Assembly: GCF_003458415.1 (NCBI RefSeq)
Contig: NZ_QRUF01000005.1
Location: 1 to 64,000, forward strand
Direction: 5' to 3'
From: Collinsella sp. AF25-2LB
Lineage (GTDB): Bacteria; Actinomycetota; Coriobacteriia; Coriobacteriales; Coriobacteriaceae
DNA: 64,000 nucleotides
Shown here: positions 42,749 through 50,726 of the stretch, one piece after another
Layout: each line of letters opens with the position of its first letter
How positions within the stretch are numbered: position 1 is the first letter of the stretch
The notes under the pieces: model-generated
Told to the model about the DNA's origin: nothing
The model's database searches: none
The model's input: the letters and a program-made list of their open reading frames with translations, nothing else
Position numbers and translations under genes: made by a program

Positions 42749-43229
42749 AGTTGAACAGATTGCCAATGGGGTCGGGGGCGGAACTGGGGAGATAACGGAT
42801 TTCTAGCTCTATGCCGAGCTTTTGCAACTCTTTGAAGGCGGCGATGTCCGTATCGTCTACGGCAATGGCAGGCGTTGCAGAGCGCTTGCCCTCCCTCGCC
42901 CGCATATGGCCGATGCTGATCTTGGTTATTGGCACACCGCCCTTAACCAGCGCGAGTGCATCCGTGGGCGACGCCACCATGATGAGAATCCATTGGCGCG
43001 GCGTTGCGGTATAAATGATGTCGATGGTCCTTTGCACCGAGAAAAACCGCGTCCAAACGCCTTCTGGCGCCGCCACCCTCATGGGTGCCCATTGGCACGA
43101 ATCCGCCGCGATCTCATCGTTGACGATTAAGACAAGATTGGAACCCACGGCTTCGTTCCACAGCTCAACGTCTTGCCCGTAAATGAAACGGTCATCGATA
43201 CGCGTGAGAAGGATCTTGGGTTGAGCCAT
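42747..43229 (-). CDS. PTS mannose-family IIB-like protein lacking the phospho-histidine
   Basis: A 160-residue IIB-fold protein similar along its length to the IIB at 53.6-54.1 kb, but the phosphorylation motif RIDNRLVHGQ is RIDDRFIYGQ, so Tyr17 replaces the active His. The rest (PITKISIGHMRAREGKRS, LGIELEIRYLPSSAP) is intact. No IIA, IIC or IID gene is adjacent. It cannot carry phosphate in the usual way, so it may be a regulatory or decoy subunit, or be decaying without stops. Confidence 0.85.
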   Translation of the reverse strand: MAQPKILLTRIDDRFIYGQDVELWNEAVGSNLVLIVNDEIAADSCQWAPMRVAAPEGVWTRFFSVQRTIDIIYTATPRQWILIMVASPTDALALVKGGVPITKISIGHMRAREGKRSATPAIAVDDTDIAAFKELQKLGIELEIRYLPSSAPDPIGNLFN

Positions 43230-43368
43230 GGCTGCCCCATTCTGTTTGAGACCCATACGAGCGGGACGTCGGCCACCAACTCAACAGCAGGTCAAGTACC
43301 AAATGGGCACTGCAGACATCACGCCTCTAATATTAGTGCATTTAAAGTGAGAAAAGCCGTCAGAACAC

Positions 43369-43397
43369 TTGCGCGGATGTGCGATGTCCCGTATCAT
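43369..43397 (+). promoter_or_regulatory. tRNA-Thr promoter
   Basis: TTGCGC (43369-43374) and TATCAT (43392-43397) are separated by 17 bases, giving a start about 33 bases upstream of the mature tRNA. Confidence 0.6.
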
Positions 43398-43436
43398 AGA
43401 CAGCCGTTGACGCCTCAGTTGCGTCATCACATGGCC

Positions 43437-43512
43437 GCCAGCGTAGCTCAGTTGGTAGAGCACCGCTCTCGTAAAGCGGGGGTCACCGGTTCGACCCCGG
43501 TCGCTGGCTCCA
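43437..43512 (+). tRNA. tRNA-Thr (CGT)
   Basis: Full cloverleaf: acceptor GCCAGCG / CGCTGGC, D loop AGCTCAGTTGGTAGAGC, anticodon stem CCGCT / AGCGG with loop CTCGTAA (anticodon CGT), T arm ACCGGTTCGACCCCGGT, and encoded CCA at 43510-43512. Confidence 0.96.
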
Positions 43513-43524
43513 TTACACAAGATA

Positions 43525-43546
43525 GCCGCCTTCGGGCGGCTTTTTT
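43525..43546 (+). terminator. Terminator of tRNA-Thr
   Basis: GCCGCC-ttc-GGGCGGC followed by TTTTTT. Confidence 0.88.
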
Positions 43547-43769
43547 GTTGCCGAATTTGAGTGCGTGCGCGCCAATCCAAACATCGCCACGTCAACGGCG
43601 GCCCACTCGGTGGACTTCGGGTTTAATGCTTAGGGGCGGGGATTTACCAAAGTGAAATCTTAATGAAAAGAAACCCAGCTGCAACAATTGCCATGGTGAG
43701 GGCTCAAATTGGCCATATAGATCTAAAATAGTCACAATATACAAATGTCGAGAGATATTGGCGATATAG

Positions 43770-44279
43770 ATGAAAAGAACTAAGGGTTTTCTTTTGCTGG
43801 TATTGATGCTGCTCGGACTGTTCTGCCTGAGTGGCCCTTCTTGGGCCAAGGCTGCCTGTCCTGAAGGTGAGCCTTAGCAGTCTTATACGGGCAGCCTGCT
43901 GATAACTGCTAAGGAGGGCGATGCCGACTCTCAGTCTGGGGTAAATCCCCTTGCCACTTTTGAGGGGGACGGCGGAACGGTCAAGCTTGACCATATTGGT
44001 AGCGGGATTTTGAGGTGGCAAGTTCTTCCGGACAAAATTGCGAACGATCCCTTCTCTTTTGCTGGAACGATATATCTATACAAGGCTGTGAGCGGAAACC
44101 AAAAATACGTCGATTGCTATCCGACAAACGGGTCTGGAATTGCATTCACCGGCATTTCGGGGCAGATTGATACACATGTAAGAAAGGGAACCTATGTGGT
44201 GCGTTGGACTGGAGCTGCTGCAGGCCCGATATGGATTGCGGTCTTGCGCCCCGATGTCCAAATAGGTTTCTCTCTCTAG
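43770..44279 (+). pseudogene. Secreted-protein gene interrupted by an in-frame TAG
   Basis: One frame runs from ATG 43770 to TAG 44277 with a single internal TAG at 43875-43877 (codon 36). The start encodes a clear signal peptide (MKRTKGFLLLVLMLLGLF, cleavage after SWAKA). After the stop, the same frame continues for 133 codons (SYTGSLLITAKEGDA... RKGTYVVRWTGAAAGPIWIA), a beta-rich domain of unknown family. Codon use is AT-richer than neighbours, suggesting transfer. Either nonsense-inactivated or read through; a re-start at 44010 would give a truncated cytosolic piece. Confidence 0.65.
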
Positions 44280-44293
44280 ACGGGAAGTTGTTC

Positions 44294-44659
44294 ATGAACG
44301 CCATATATGACGGAGATGACTGGGTCGATCATTATACTTGGCGCCTGGTCGGCTCGAACGACAATGGGGATGTGGTGTTTGATGGACTATGTCCAAAGCA
44401 TCTCCATCCTTTTGTCTCGTCGTTAATTGAGAGCTCCGCTCGTGTTGCCCCCTACAGCTCGGCATCGCTTCATGATACGGACGTTTTGAAGACCATAAGG
44501 GAATCAATTGACGAGGGCACGATGAGCGGCCCGCTGTTTTCTCGGCTTGTGGGGCTAGATGAGATTGGCTCGAAACGACTGCTTGCGGGCGAAAAAGTGG
44601 AACTCACTTATCGGTCGATGATTTCAATCCTGCGGCTAGCCGATGTTCTTCGCAAATAA
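44294..44659 (+). CDS. Hypothetical protein with HTH-like C-terminus
   Basis: A 121-residue protein of unknown family beginning MNAIYDGDDWVDHYTWRLVG, with a GGGAAG site upstream. The end (LVGLDEIGSKRLLAGEKVEL, then a helix ILRLADVLR) looks like a Cro-type DNA-binding domain. It follows the interrupted secreted-protein gene by 14 bases and shares its less GC-rich codon use; the pair probably arrived together next to the tRNA. Confidence 0.55.
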   Translation: MNAIYDGDDWVDHYTWRLVGSNDNGDVVFDGLCPKHLHPFVSSLIESSARVAPYSSASLHDTDVLKTIRESIDEGTMSGPLFSRLVGLDEIGSKRLLAGEKVELTYRSMISILRLADVLRK

Positions 44660-44688
44660 ATGAGGCTTCCCTATTCAAAAACCGAAAA

Positions 44689-44765
44689 CCCCGCCAAACG
44701 TGATTCCCCTAGGGAAAACACGCTTGGCGGGGTCGTGGCGTGATTCCCCTAGGGGAATCACGCCA
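44689..44765. repeat. Two adjacent hairpins sharing CGTGATTCCCCTAGGG
   Basis: CCCCGCCAA...TTGGCGGGG (44689-44732) is followed by a 30-bp perfect palindrome (44736-44765) centred on CCCCTAGGGG. Both contain CGTGATTCCCCTAGGG. They separate the convergent 44.3-kb gene and yhcH and may terminate both. Confidence 0.8.
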
Positions 44766-44794
44766 TCAGACGAACAGCTCAGCCGAGTAGCTCG

Positions 44795-45268
44795 CTACTC
44801 CTCCCAGTAAGCATCTGCAAGCAGCTTAAAGCAAATCTTTTTGACCGGCTGTGCGCCATCGCCCGGAAACTCGAGCGTGGGCATGTGAGGCTCGCCGGCA
44901 ACAAACAGCGCGAACTTGTCGTCGGCAAGATCGCCGGCGATCGAAGCGTCGGAATCGACCAGATCGTAGTCGTCCTTCTCGTCAAACTCCTGAACCAGCG
45001 TCAGGCTGCCCGTGGCAACCTTAAAGGCCTCGCGACCCTCGACGTCGATCTGCAGGTCGTGATAGCGCTGATGCGTCTCATAGTGAGCCTCGCCTTCGGG
45101 ACGCGTCGTGGGAGCCATGACGTTCGCAAAGACCTTGTCGCCCAGAATCGGATGGCTGCCGACCTCGAGCTTCGCCGGATCGTTCTCCTCGAACCAGTCA
45201 ATCAGCACATCGAGGCCCTTGAGCATTCCGCGGTATTCCTCGATATCGCCCAATGCACCGTAAATCAT
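44795..45268 (-). CDS. YhcH/YjgK/YiaL (DUF386) family protein
   Basis: A 157-residue cupin-like protein of the YhcH/NanQ/EbgC family (PTTRPEGEAHYETHQRYHDLQ, with conserved metal-binding His and Glu, and FVAGEPHMPTL). Members open or isomerise sugar anomers, including N-acetylneuraminate. Here it is the last gene of the GalNAc/galactosamine block, so an amino-sugar or sugar-phosphate anomer is likely. Confidence 0.87.
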   Translation of the reverse strand: MIYGALGDIEEYRGMLKGLDVLIDWFEENDPAKLEVGSHPILGDKVFANVMAPTTRPEGEAHYETHQRYHDLQIDVEGREAFKVATGSLTLVQEFDEKDDYDLVDSDASIAGDLADDKFALFVAGEPHMPTLEFPGDGAQPVKKICFKLLADAYWEE

Positions 45269-45300
45269 CTAAATCCCCTCTCGGATCGTTTCTTTGGCGG

Positions 45301-45432
45301 CTACTCGATAAACGCGTTACCGACGCTGTTGCCGCCCACATACGTCTCGACCAGGGTAAGGTCGGGATTGAACACGACAACGTCGGCGTCGCGCCCCGAC
45401 ATAATGCTATCGCACTTGTCGTCGACATGAGC
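45301..45432 (-). pseudogene. nagA 3' fragment
   Basis: Reads LAHVDDKCDSIMSGRDADVV and then VFNPDLTLVETYVGGNSVGN before ending AFIE-stop, clearly homologous to the last 43 residues of the full NagA at 48159-49328 (SAHIEDKCGSIMPGRDADFV...). No start or upstream part remains. It shows that a second nagA copy once stood here, upstream of yhcH. Confidence 0.85.
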
Positions 45433-45465
45433 TAGCAAGCGATGCCGGGGCCGACGCCCAAGCCC

Positions 45466-46401
45466 TTACAGCTCGGTCACGACAACGCCGTTGTAGACCT
45501 CGTCCCAACGGTCCATGACCAGATGGCCGGTCATGGGATCCATGGCATTGAGCTTGCCGCAGGTGTTGGCGGTACGCAGCACCGTCTCGTCGTCCGCGCC
45601 AGCAGCAATGGCATGCGCGAAGCCAGCGATAGTGGAGTCACCAGAGCCCGTGGCGTTAACGGCAGGGATATCGGGCGTCTTTGCGCGGAACGCACGGCCA
45701 TTGTGGAAGCCAACGGAGCCGGCAGCGCCCATGGACACGACGACCCAGGGGATATCGGAGAAGCGGGCATCAGAGGCGAGCGCGGCGCGGAGCTCGTCCA
45801 CATCGTCGGTGGTAAAGCTCGTACCCAAAAGGCCGTTGATCTCGGTCAGGTTAGGCTTGACCAGCTCGGGCTTAATTTCGGACTTAAGGGCGGCCTCGAG
45901 CGAAGCACCCGAGGTATCGAGCAGCACCTTGGCGCCGGCGTTCTCGGCAATGCCCGTGATCTTGGCATAGTAGTCTGCCTCGACACCGCGGGGCAACGAA
46001 CCCGAGATGGTGACGACGTCGGCCTTGCTCGCAAGCTCGGCGAACTTTGCGGTAAAGGCATCGAGCTCCTCGGGGGCAATCGTCGGGCCGCTCTCGAGCA
46101 GCTCGGTCTGGTTGCCGGCGTGGAGGATGTTGAGGCAAATGCGAGTCTCGCCCTTGATGGGCACAAAATCATTCTTAATGCCGTTAGCGTCCATGAGCTC
46201 GGCCATATAGGCGCCCATATGGCCACCAAGCAGGCCGGTTGCCACAACATCGTCGCCCAACTGACCAAGGACGCGGGCTACGTTAAGGCCCTTGCCGCCG
46301 GCGGTCTTTTCGGGCGTCACACGGTTGACGTCGTCGATGACGAGCTCATCGAGCTGATAGCGCGTATCGACAGACGGGTTCATCGTAACGGTGAGGATCA
46401 T
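45466..46401 (-). CDS. lacC: PfkB-family kinase: tagatose-6-phosphate kinase (copy 2)
   Basis: A 311-residue paralogue of the kinase at 15980-16915, about 87% identical by eye, with the same GGKGLNVARVL and NATGSGDSTIAGF motifs. TAAGGAGC precedes the ATG. Here it stands with nagA and agaS, so it probably phosphorylates tagatose-6-phosphate made from galactosamine-6-phosphate. Confidence 0.86.
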   Translation of the reverse strand: MILTVTMNPSVDTRYQLDELVIDDVNRVTPEKTAGGKGLNVARVLGQLGDDVVATGLLGGHMGAYMAELMDANGIKNDFVPIKGETRICLNILHAGNQTELLESGPTIAPEELDAFTAKFAELASKADVVTISGSLPRGVEADYYAKITGIAENAGAKVLLDTSGASLEAALKSEIKPELVKPNLTEINGLLGTSFTTDDVDELRAALASDARFSDIPWVVVSMGAAGSVGFHNGRAFRAKTPDIPAVNATGSGDSTIAGFAHAIAAGADDETVLRTANTCGKLNAMDPMTGHLVMDRWDEVYNGVVVTEL

Positions 46402-46460
46402 TTTTAGCTCCTTATCTCGCAGGCTCCTTGTGCCTCGCGATACGAGTCGACAAAACGGAA

Positions 46461-47342
46461 TTACAGAATCTCAATCGTGAACGAGCGAACGACGGTCTCC
46501 TTGGGCTTGGCGATAAGGCAGCCGCGCTTGTGCTCAAGCACGTCGTCCTCATCGGAGCAGGTCGAAAGGCCGCCCCAGGGTTCAACTGCCACAAAATCGC
46601 CCTCGGGCTTGCTCCACACAATGAGATATGGGAAGCCCTCAAAGCTCAGGCGGACGCCCTTGTCCTCGCCCTTTTTGGAAAGCGTGACCTGACGGCTCTC
46701 GAGCACGTCAAAGATGGTCTCCGCAAAATCGAAGAGCTCATGTGACAGAGGCAGCGTCTTTCCCACCATGGGGCTCTTGGAGCGGTTGGTCACGTCAATC
46801 AATCCGGTCGAGGGAACGGCGGTGCAGAGCTCCGCAGCCTCGTCTTTCTCAAAACGCAACTCGTAGTCCGTATAGGCCTCGCCCTCATCGAGCGGACACC
46901 TAAAGCCGGGATGTCCACCGATAAAGAACGGCATGTCCTCGGTGCCCTCGTTGGTAACCTCATAGGCGACGCGCACGCCGGCGTCCTCGAGCGTATAGCG
47001 GGCGACAAGCTTAAACGGATACGGATAATCGCTCAGCAGCGCGGCGTTATCCTCGGATGCCAGGCACATAGCCAGCTCGTTTGTGCTTTGGCTCAACAGC
47101 TTCCACTCCTGCTTGCGCGCAAAGCCGTGGCGGGCGAGCTTCACATGATGTCCGGCAAACGTCATGGCGCTGTTATCGCGCAAACCTCCGCAAATCGGGA
47201 AGCAAATCGGTGCCTGGCCGGACCACACGGCGGGATCGCCCTGCCACAAGTACTCGCGACCTCCAGCCTCAATCGAGGTAAACGAACCACCGGCCGTGGA
47301 GACCTTGATAGAAATCGAATCGTTGGAGAGAGCGTATTCCAT
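46461..47342 (-). CDS. Aldose 1-epimerase family protein (LacX-like, copy 2)
   Basis: A 293-residue paralogue of 16972-17853 (shared WQGDPAVWSGQAPICFPICG, FIGGHPGFRCPLDEG and LSTCSDEDDVLEHKRGCL). The ATG at 47342 has AAAGGATGGACA upstream; the frame open to 47477 is unsupported. Upstream of pfkB copy 2 by 59 bases, the same gene pair as at 16-18 kb. Confidence 0.83.
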   Translation of the reverse strand: MEYALSNDSISIKVSTAGGSFTSIEAGGREYLWQGDPAVWSGQAPICFPICGGLRDNSAMTFAGHHVKLARHGFARKQEWKLLSQSTNELAMCLASEDNAALLSDYPYPFKLVARYTLEDAGVRVAYEVTNEGTEDMPFFIGGHPGFRCPLDEGEAYTDYELRFEKDEAAELCTAVPSTGLIDVTNRSKSPMVGKTLPLSHELFDFAETIFDVLESRQVTLSKKGEDKGVRLSFEGFPYLIVWSKPEGDFVAVEPWGGLSTCSDEDDVLEHKRGCLIAKPKETVVRSFTIEIL

Positions 47343-47498
47343 TGTCCATCCTTTCGAACAACTGCTTTTTGCTCGCAAGAACCCGTCTCGGCCCTGGCCA
47401 AAGGACAAACCCGCACGTTCATCGATGCGTCCGGTTTCCCAGCCATGCAACGGGGTACCATACAGACATTGATGCAATTACAGCTGAAAGGCCTTCTT

Positions 47499-48083
47499 AT
47501 GCGAACCATCATCCTTTATGCCTCACGCCACCACGGCAATACGAAAAAGCTCGTGGACGCCATCGTCGAGGCGCACCCCGAAATCGATACCCTCGACGTG
47601 AAGTCACTCGGGAAAAACGAGTACCCCGACCTGCACGAATATCATCTGATCGGCGTCGCCACGGGCATCTATTACTCCGAGATCGACAAAGATATGGCAC
47701 GCGTGCTCACGAACGTGCTGCAGCCGCAGGACAAGGTGTTTGGCCTTATGACCTACGGTGGCAAAAACAAGTGGTACGGCAAGGATATCGATGGCATCTG
47801 CCGCATGAGGCAGGCCATCTTTATGGGTGTCTACGGCTGCCCCGGCTTTGATACGTGGGGGCCGTTCAAACTCACCGGCGGTGTCCAAAAGGGACACCCG
47901 ACCGCTGAGGAAATTAAGGGCGCCGTCGACTTCTTCGACAAAATCGAAAATGAGTACGGCGATATCATCGTCGAAGAGTATGCCAAGCGCGAGAAGCGTC
48001 TAGCATACGAAAAGGAGCATCCCGCGGGGGGTCTTGTGGCCGGCGTCAAGCGCACGGCAAAGAAGATCGCTAACAAGCTGTAA
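47499..48083 (+). CDS. Flavodoxin family protein
   Basis: A 194-residue FMN protein: the P-loop-like YASRHHGNTKKLVDAI binds the phosphate of FMN, and VATGIYYSEIDKDMA, GLMTYGGKNKWYGKDID and GVYGCPGFDTWGPF form the flavin site. The basic C-terminal tail (GVKRTAKKIANKL) is longer than in small flavodoxins. Start at ATG 47499, AAAGG eight bases upstream. Probably a low-potential electron carrier or an oxidoreductase module; the partner is unknown. Confidence 0.85.
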   Translation: MRTIILYASRHHGNTKKLVDAIVEAHPEIDTLDVKSLGKNEYPDLHEYHLIGVATGIYYSEIDKDMARVLTNVLQPQDKVFGLMTYGGKNKWYGKDIDGICRMRQAIFMGVYGCPGFDTWGPFKLTGGVQKGHPTAEEIKGAVDFFDKIENEYGDIIVEEYAKREKRLAYEKEHPAGGLVAGVKRTAKKIANKL

Positions 48084-48114
48084 CTGTAAAGGTGCTTTTG
48101 AGCGTTTAACCCAT

Positions 48115-48155
48115 ACGGCGGGTCCGAGCAGATTCGGGCCCGCCGTCTTTTTCTA
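48115..48155. terminator. Terminator between convergent flavodoxin and nagA genes
   Basis: ACGGCGGGTCCGA / TCGGGCCCGCCGT hairpin followed by CTTTTTCT on the plus strand. Confidence 0.82.
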
Positions 48156-48158
48156 TCG

Positions 48159-49328
48159 TTACTCGGTAAAGGCGTTGCCGACGCTCTGGCCGCCAACATA
48201 CGTCTCGACGAGGGTGAGCTCATGGTCGAACACGACAAAGTCGGCGTCGCGACCCGGCATGATGCTGCCGCACTTATCCTCGATGTGCGCAGAGCGAGCC
48301 GGCACCTCGGTTGCCATGCGAATGGCGATATCAGCGCTGGCGATGCCCCAATCGACAATGTTCTTGACGCCCTGGGCAAGCGTGAGCACCGAGCCGGCAA
48401 TGCTTTTGCCGTCGGCGAGCCAGCACAGGTTGTCCTTCATGATGACGTCCATGCCACCACTGGTGTAGCTGCCCTCGGGCATGCCGCCGCAGCCCAGGCA
48501 GTCGGTGATGAGCACCGTGTGCTGCCAGCCCTTTGCCTGCAGCAGTGCCTTGATGGCGGCAGGGTTTACGTGCTTGCCGTCACAGATGATCTCGGCGTAG
48601 GTCTCGGGCGTGGACATGGCAGCACCCACGACACCGGGCTCACGGTGATGCAGACCGCGCTGGCCGTTATAGGTATGCGTAAAGCAGCTGGCACCGGCAT
48701 TGATAGCGGCGATGCACTCATCGTAGGTGGCGTCGGAGTGACCGATGCTGGTCACCACGCCCTTGGCGTTCAGAGCAGCCGCATAAGCAGCGGCACCGTC
48801 GCGCTCGGCGGCCATGGCGCTCTTAACGATGCGACCGCCCGCAGCCTCCTGCCACTGGTCGAAAACCTCCTCGGAGGGGTCAATCAGGTAAGCGGGGTTC
48901 TGCGCGCCCACGTGCTTCATGGTAAAGAAGGGGCCCTCCAGGTAGATGCCCTGAATGCGGGCACCGCAGAAGTCGGGGCCGCGGCCCTCGTCCGCCTTGG
49001 CGATAGCAGCGCAGGCGTCCTTGATCTGTTCGACGCCATCGGTGAACGTCGTGGGCAGCCAGCTGGTAGTACCGCGACGGGCGAGCTCGGTTGAGCTGAT
49101 ATCGATGCCCTCGGGATCGTTATCGGTAGTTGAGTGGTTGTAGAAGCCATGGATGTGAGTATCGACCATACCCGGTGCGATCCACGATCCCGTGTAGTCC
49201 TTAATCTCGCAAGAGGGCTCGTCGGCCTGCCAGGCGCCAAAAACGCCATCCTCGACCATAAGATAGCCGCCCAGTTGCGGGCCTGCCGGCAAGAAGAACT
49301 TGTCAGCCTTAATTGCGTACGTGCTCAT
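48159..49328 (-). CDS. nagA: N-acetylglucosamine/N-acetylgalactosamine-6-phosphate deacetylase
   Basis: Removes acetate from GlcNAc-6-P or GalNAc-6-P. The 389-residue amidohydrolase has PGMVDTHIHGF (metal site), YLEGPFF, SIGHSDATYDE, HTYNGQRGLHHREPG and the catalytic Asp in VLITDCLGCGG. The ATG at 49328 lies six bases after GAGGA. Next to agaS, which argues for GalNAc-6-P (AgaA role). A 3' fragment of a second copy is at 45.3 kb. Confidence 0.92.
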   Translation of the reverse strand: MSTYAIKADKFFLPAGPQLGGYLMVEDGVFGAWQADEPSCEIKDYTGSWIAPGMVDTHIHGFYNHSTTDNDPEGIDISSTELARRGTTSWLPTTFTDGVEQIKDACAAIAKADEGRGPDFCGARIQGIYLEGPFFTMKHVGAQNPAYLIDPSEEVFDQWQEAAGGRIVKSAMAAERDGAAAYAAALNAKGVVTSIGHSDATYDECIAAINAGASCFTHTYNGQRGLHHREPGVVGAAMSTPETYAEIICDGKHVNPAAIKALLQAKGWQHTVLITDCLGCGGMPEGSYTSGGMDVIMKDNLCWLADGKSIAGSVLTLAQGVKNIVDWGIASADIAIRMATEVPARSAHIEDKCGSIMPGRDADFVVFDHELTLVETYVGGQSVGNAFTE

Positions 49329-49390
49329 ATGCACTCCTCGCTTCTAAAGCAGTTGACTGTGGTAATGCTTATACCCAGCTCACGTAAAAC

Positions 49391-49431
49391 AAAAAGCGCC
49401 CGCCCGCCGTTATGAGCGGACGGGCGCCCTT
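49391..49431 (-). terminator. Terminator of agaS
   Basis: GGGCGCCCGTCCGC / GCGGGCGGGCGC on the minus strand followed by TTTTTG; part of the nagA upstream region. Confidence 0.78.
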
Positions 49432-49445
49432 ACAGGGGGACGCGA

Positions 49446-50612
49446 TTAAGCGGTGAAGGGGTGAATCGTCACGCCCTTAACCACGCGGTTGACCGTGCCG
49501 GTGGGGCTCGGCGTATCGGGCGTGTTGCCCACGCGGACGGAGTTGAGCAGGCTGATAGCCTGGGCAAACATCACGAACGGCAGAGCAAGGTAACCCTCGG
49601 GAAGTGCCTCGTAGCCCTTAAAGGTGAAGGACTCACCCTCATAGACGGTGGCACCTTCCTGCTGAACGGCGATGGTGTGCTGAGCGATCTCGTCGCCACC
49701 GATCTCGTTGAGGATGTCGATGTCGTACTGACGGGTGTAGGCGTCGTTGTTGACGAACACGAAGACGAGCGTCTTATCGTCGACGAAGGACTTAGGTCCG
49801 TGACGATAGCCCATGGAGGTGTCGTAGGAAGTAGCGACCAGACCGTGAGCGAGCTCGAGGATCTTGAGCTGGCTCTCCTGAGCAAGGCCACCGAAGGAGC
49901 CAGAACCCAAGTAGGTCACGCGGTTGAAATCGCCAGCCAGGTAATCGGCGATCTCGGGCTCACGGGAGATGACCTCCTCGCCCATCTTGGCAATCGTCTC
50001 GACCCACTCGGCCTTCTGCTCGTCAGAGGCAGTGTCGAAAATAAGGGTGGAGAGCAGGGTCATGCAGGAATAAGAACCGGTCATGGCGAAGCCCTTGTCG
50101 TTGGCGCGCGGAATGAGCAGCGTCAGCGCATTGGGATCATCGGCAGACTCGACGGCAAGCTTGCCCTCGGGAGCGCAGGTGATGTTGAGGAACTTGACGT
50201 TGTGGACGAGCTCCTTGGCAACGGCAACGGCGGCAAGGCTCTCGGGGCTGTTGCCAGAGCGGGCAAAGGAAACCACGAGCGTGGGATCCTCGGCGCGCAG
50301 GAAGTCGCGCGGGGCGCTCACGATGTCGGTCGTGGCGATGGGCTTAAAGTCGTAGAGATCAGTGTTGCCAGCGTGACGCAGGTACGGGGCGCAGGTATCG
50401 CCAACGTAGTCGGACGTACCGGCACCGGTGAAGACAACGGACAGACGACCCTCGCCCATAGCGCGAGCCTCGGCCAGGAAGGCCTCGATGGCCTCCTTGT
50501 TCTCGCGATAGATGTTGAGCGTATCACGCCAAAGCTCGGGCTGCTGAGCAATCTCGGCCGTGGTGATCTGGGCGCCGAGCTCGGTGAGCTCCTCGACACT
50601 CTTCTCGAACAT
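49446..50612 (-). CDS. agaS: SIS-domain aldose-ketose isomerase/deaminase AgaS
   Basis: Galactosamine-6-phosphate deaminase/isomerase yielding tagatose-6-phosphate. The 388 residues contain two SIS domains: VFTGAGTSDYVGD with SFARSGNSPESLA (first) and YLGSGSFGGLAQESQLK with MGYRHGPKSFVDD (second). AGAGAGGT precedes the ATG. It links the GalNAc PTS and NagA to the tagatose pathway of the window. Confidence 0.9.
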   Translation of the reverse strand: MFEKSVEELTELGAQITTAEIAQQPELWRDTLNIYRENKEAIEAFLAEARAMGEGRLSVVFTGAGTSDYVGDTCAPYLRHAGNTDLYDFKPIATTDIVSAPRDFLRAEDPTLVVSFARSGNSPESLAAVAVAKELVHNVKFLNITCAPEGKLAVESADDPNALTLLIPRANDKGFAMTGSYSCMTLLSTLIFDTASDEQKAEWVETIAKMGEEVISREPEIADYLAGDFNRVTYLGSGSFGGLAQESQLKILELAHGLVATSYDTSMGYRHGPKSFVDDKTLVFVFVNNDAYTRQYDIDILNEIGGDEIAQHTIAVQQEGATVYEGESFTFKGYEALPEGYLALPFVMFAQAISLLNSVRVGNTPDTPSPTGTVNRVVKGVTIHPFTA

Positions 50613-50673
50613 TTCTAATACCTCTCTCTAGAAGTAATCCTCTGACGTGCAATTATACACTTCGGTTGGTTAT

Positions 50674-50687
50674 CTGGTAGTAACCAG
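50674..50687 (-). promoter_or_regulatory. GntR-type operator upstream of agaS
   Basis: CTGGTAGTAACCAG is a palindrome with AGTA centre; a near-identical site (CTGGTAGTAACCAC) lies upstream of the PTS operon at 54967-54980. Confidence 0.75.
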
Positions 50688-50726
50688 TTAAATGCAAAGA
50701 ATCACCATATGGAAACGATGCGAGCA

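Noticed and set aside
43437..43512. tRNA-Thr as attachment site of the neighbouring accessory genes
   Set aside because: No repeat of the tRNA 3' end was found downstream within the window.
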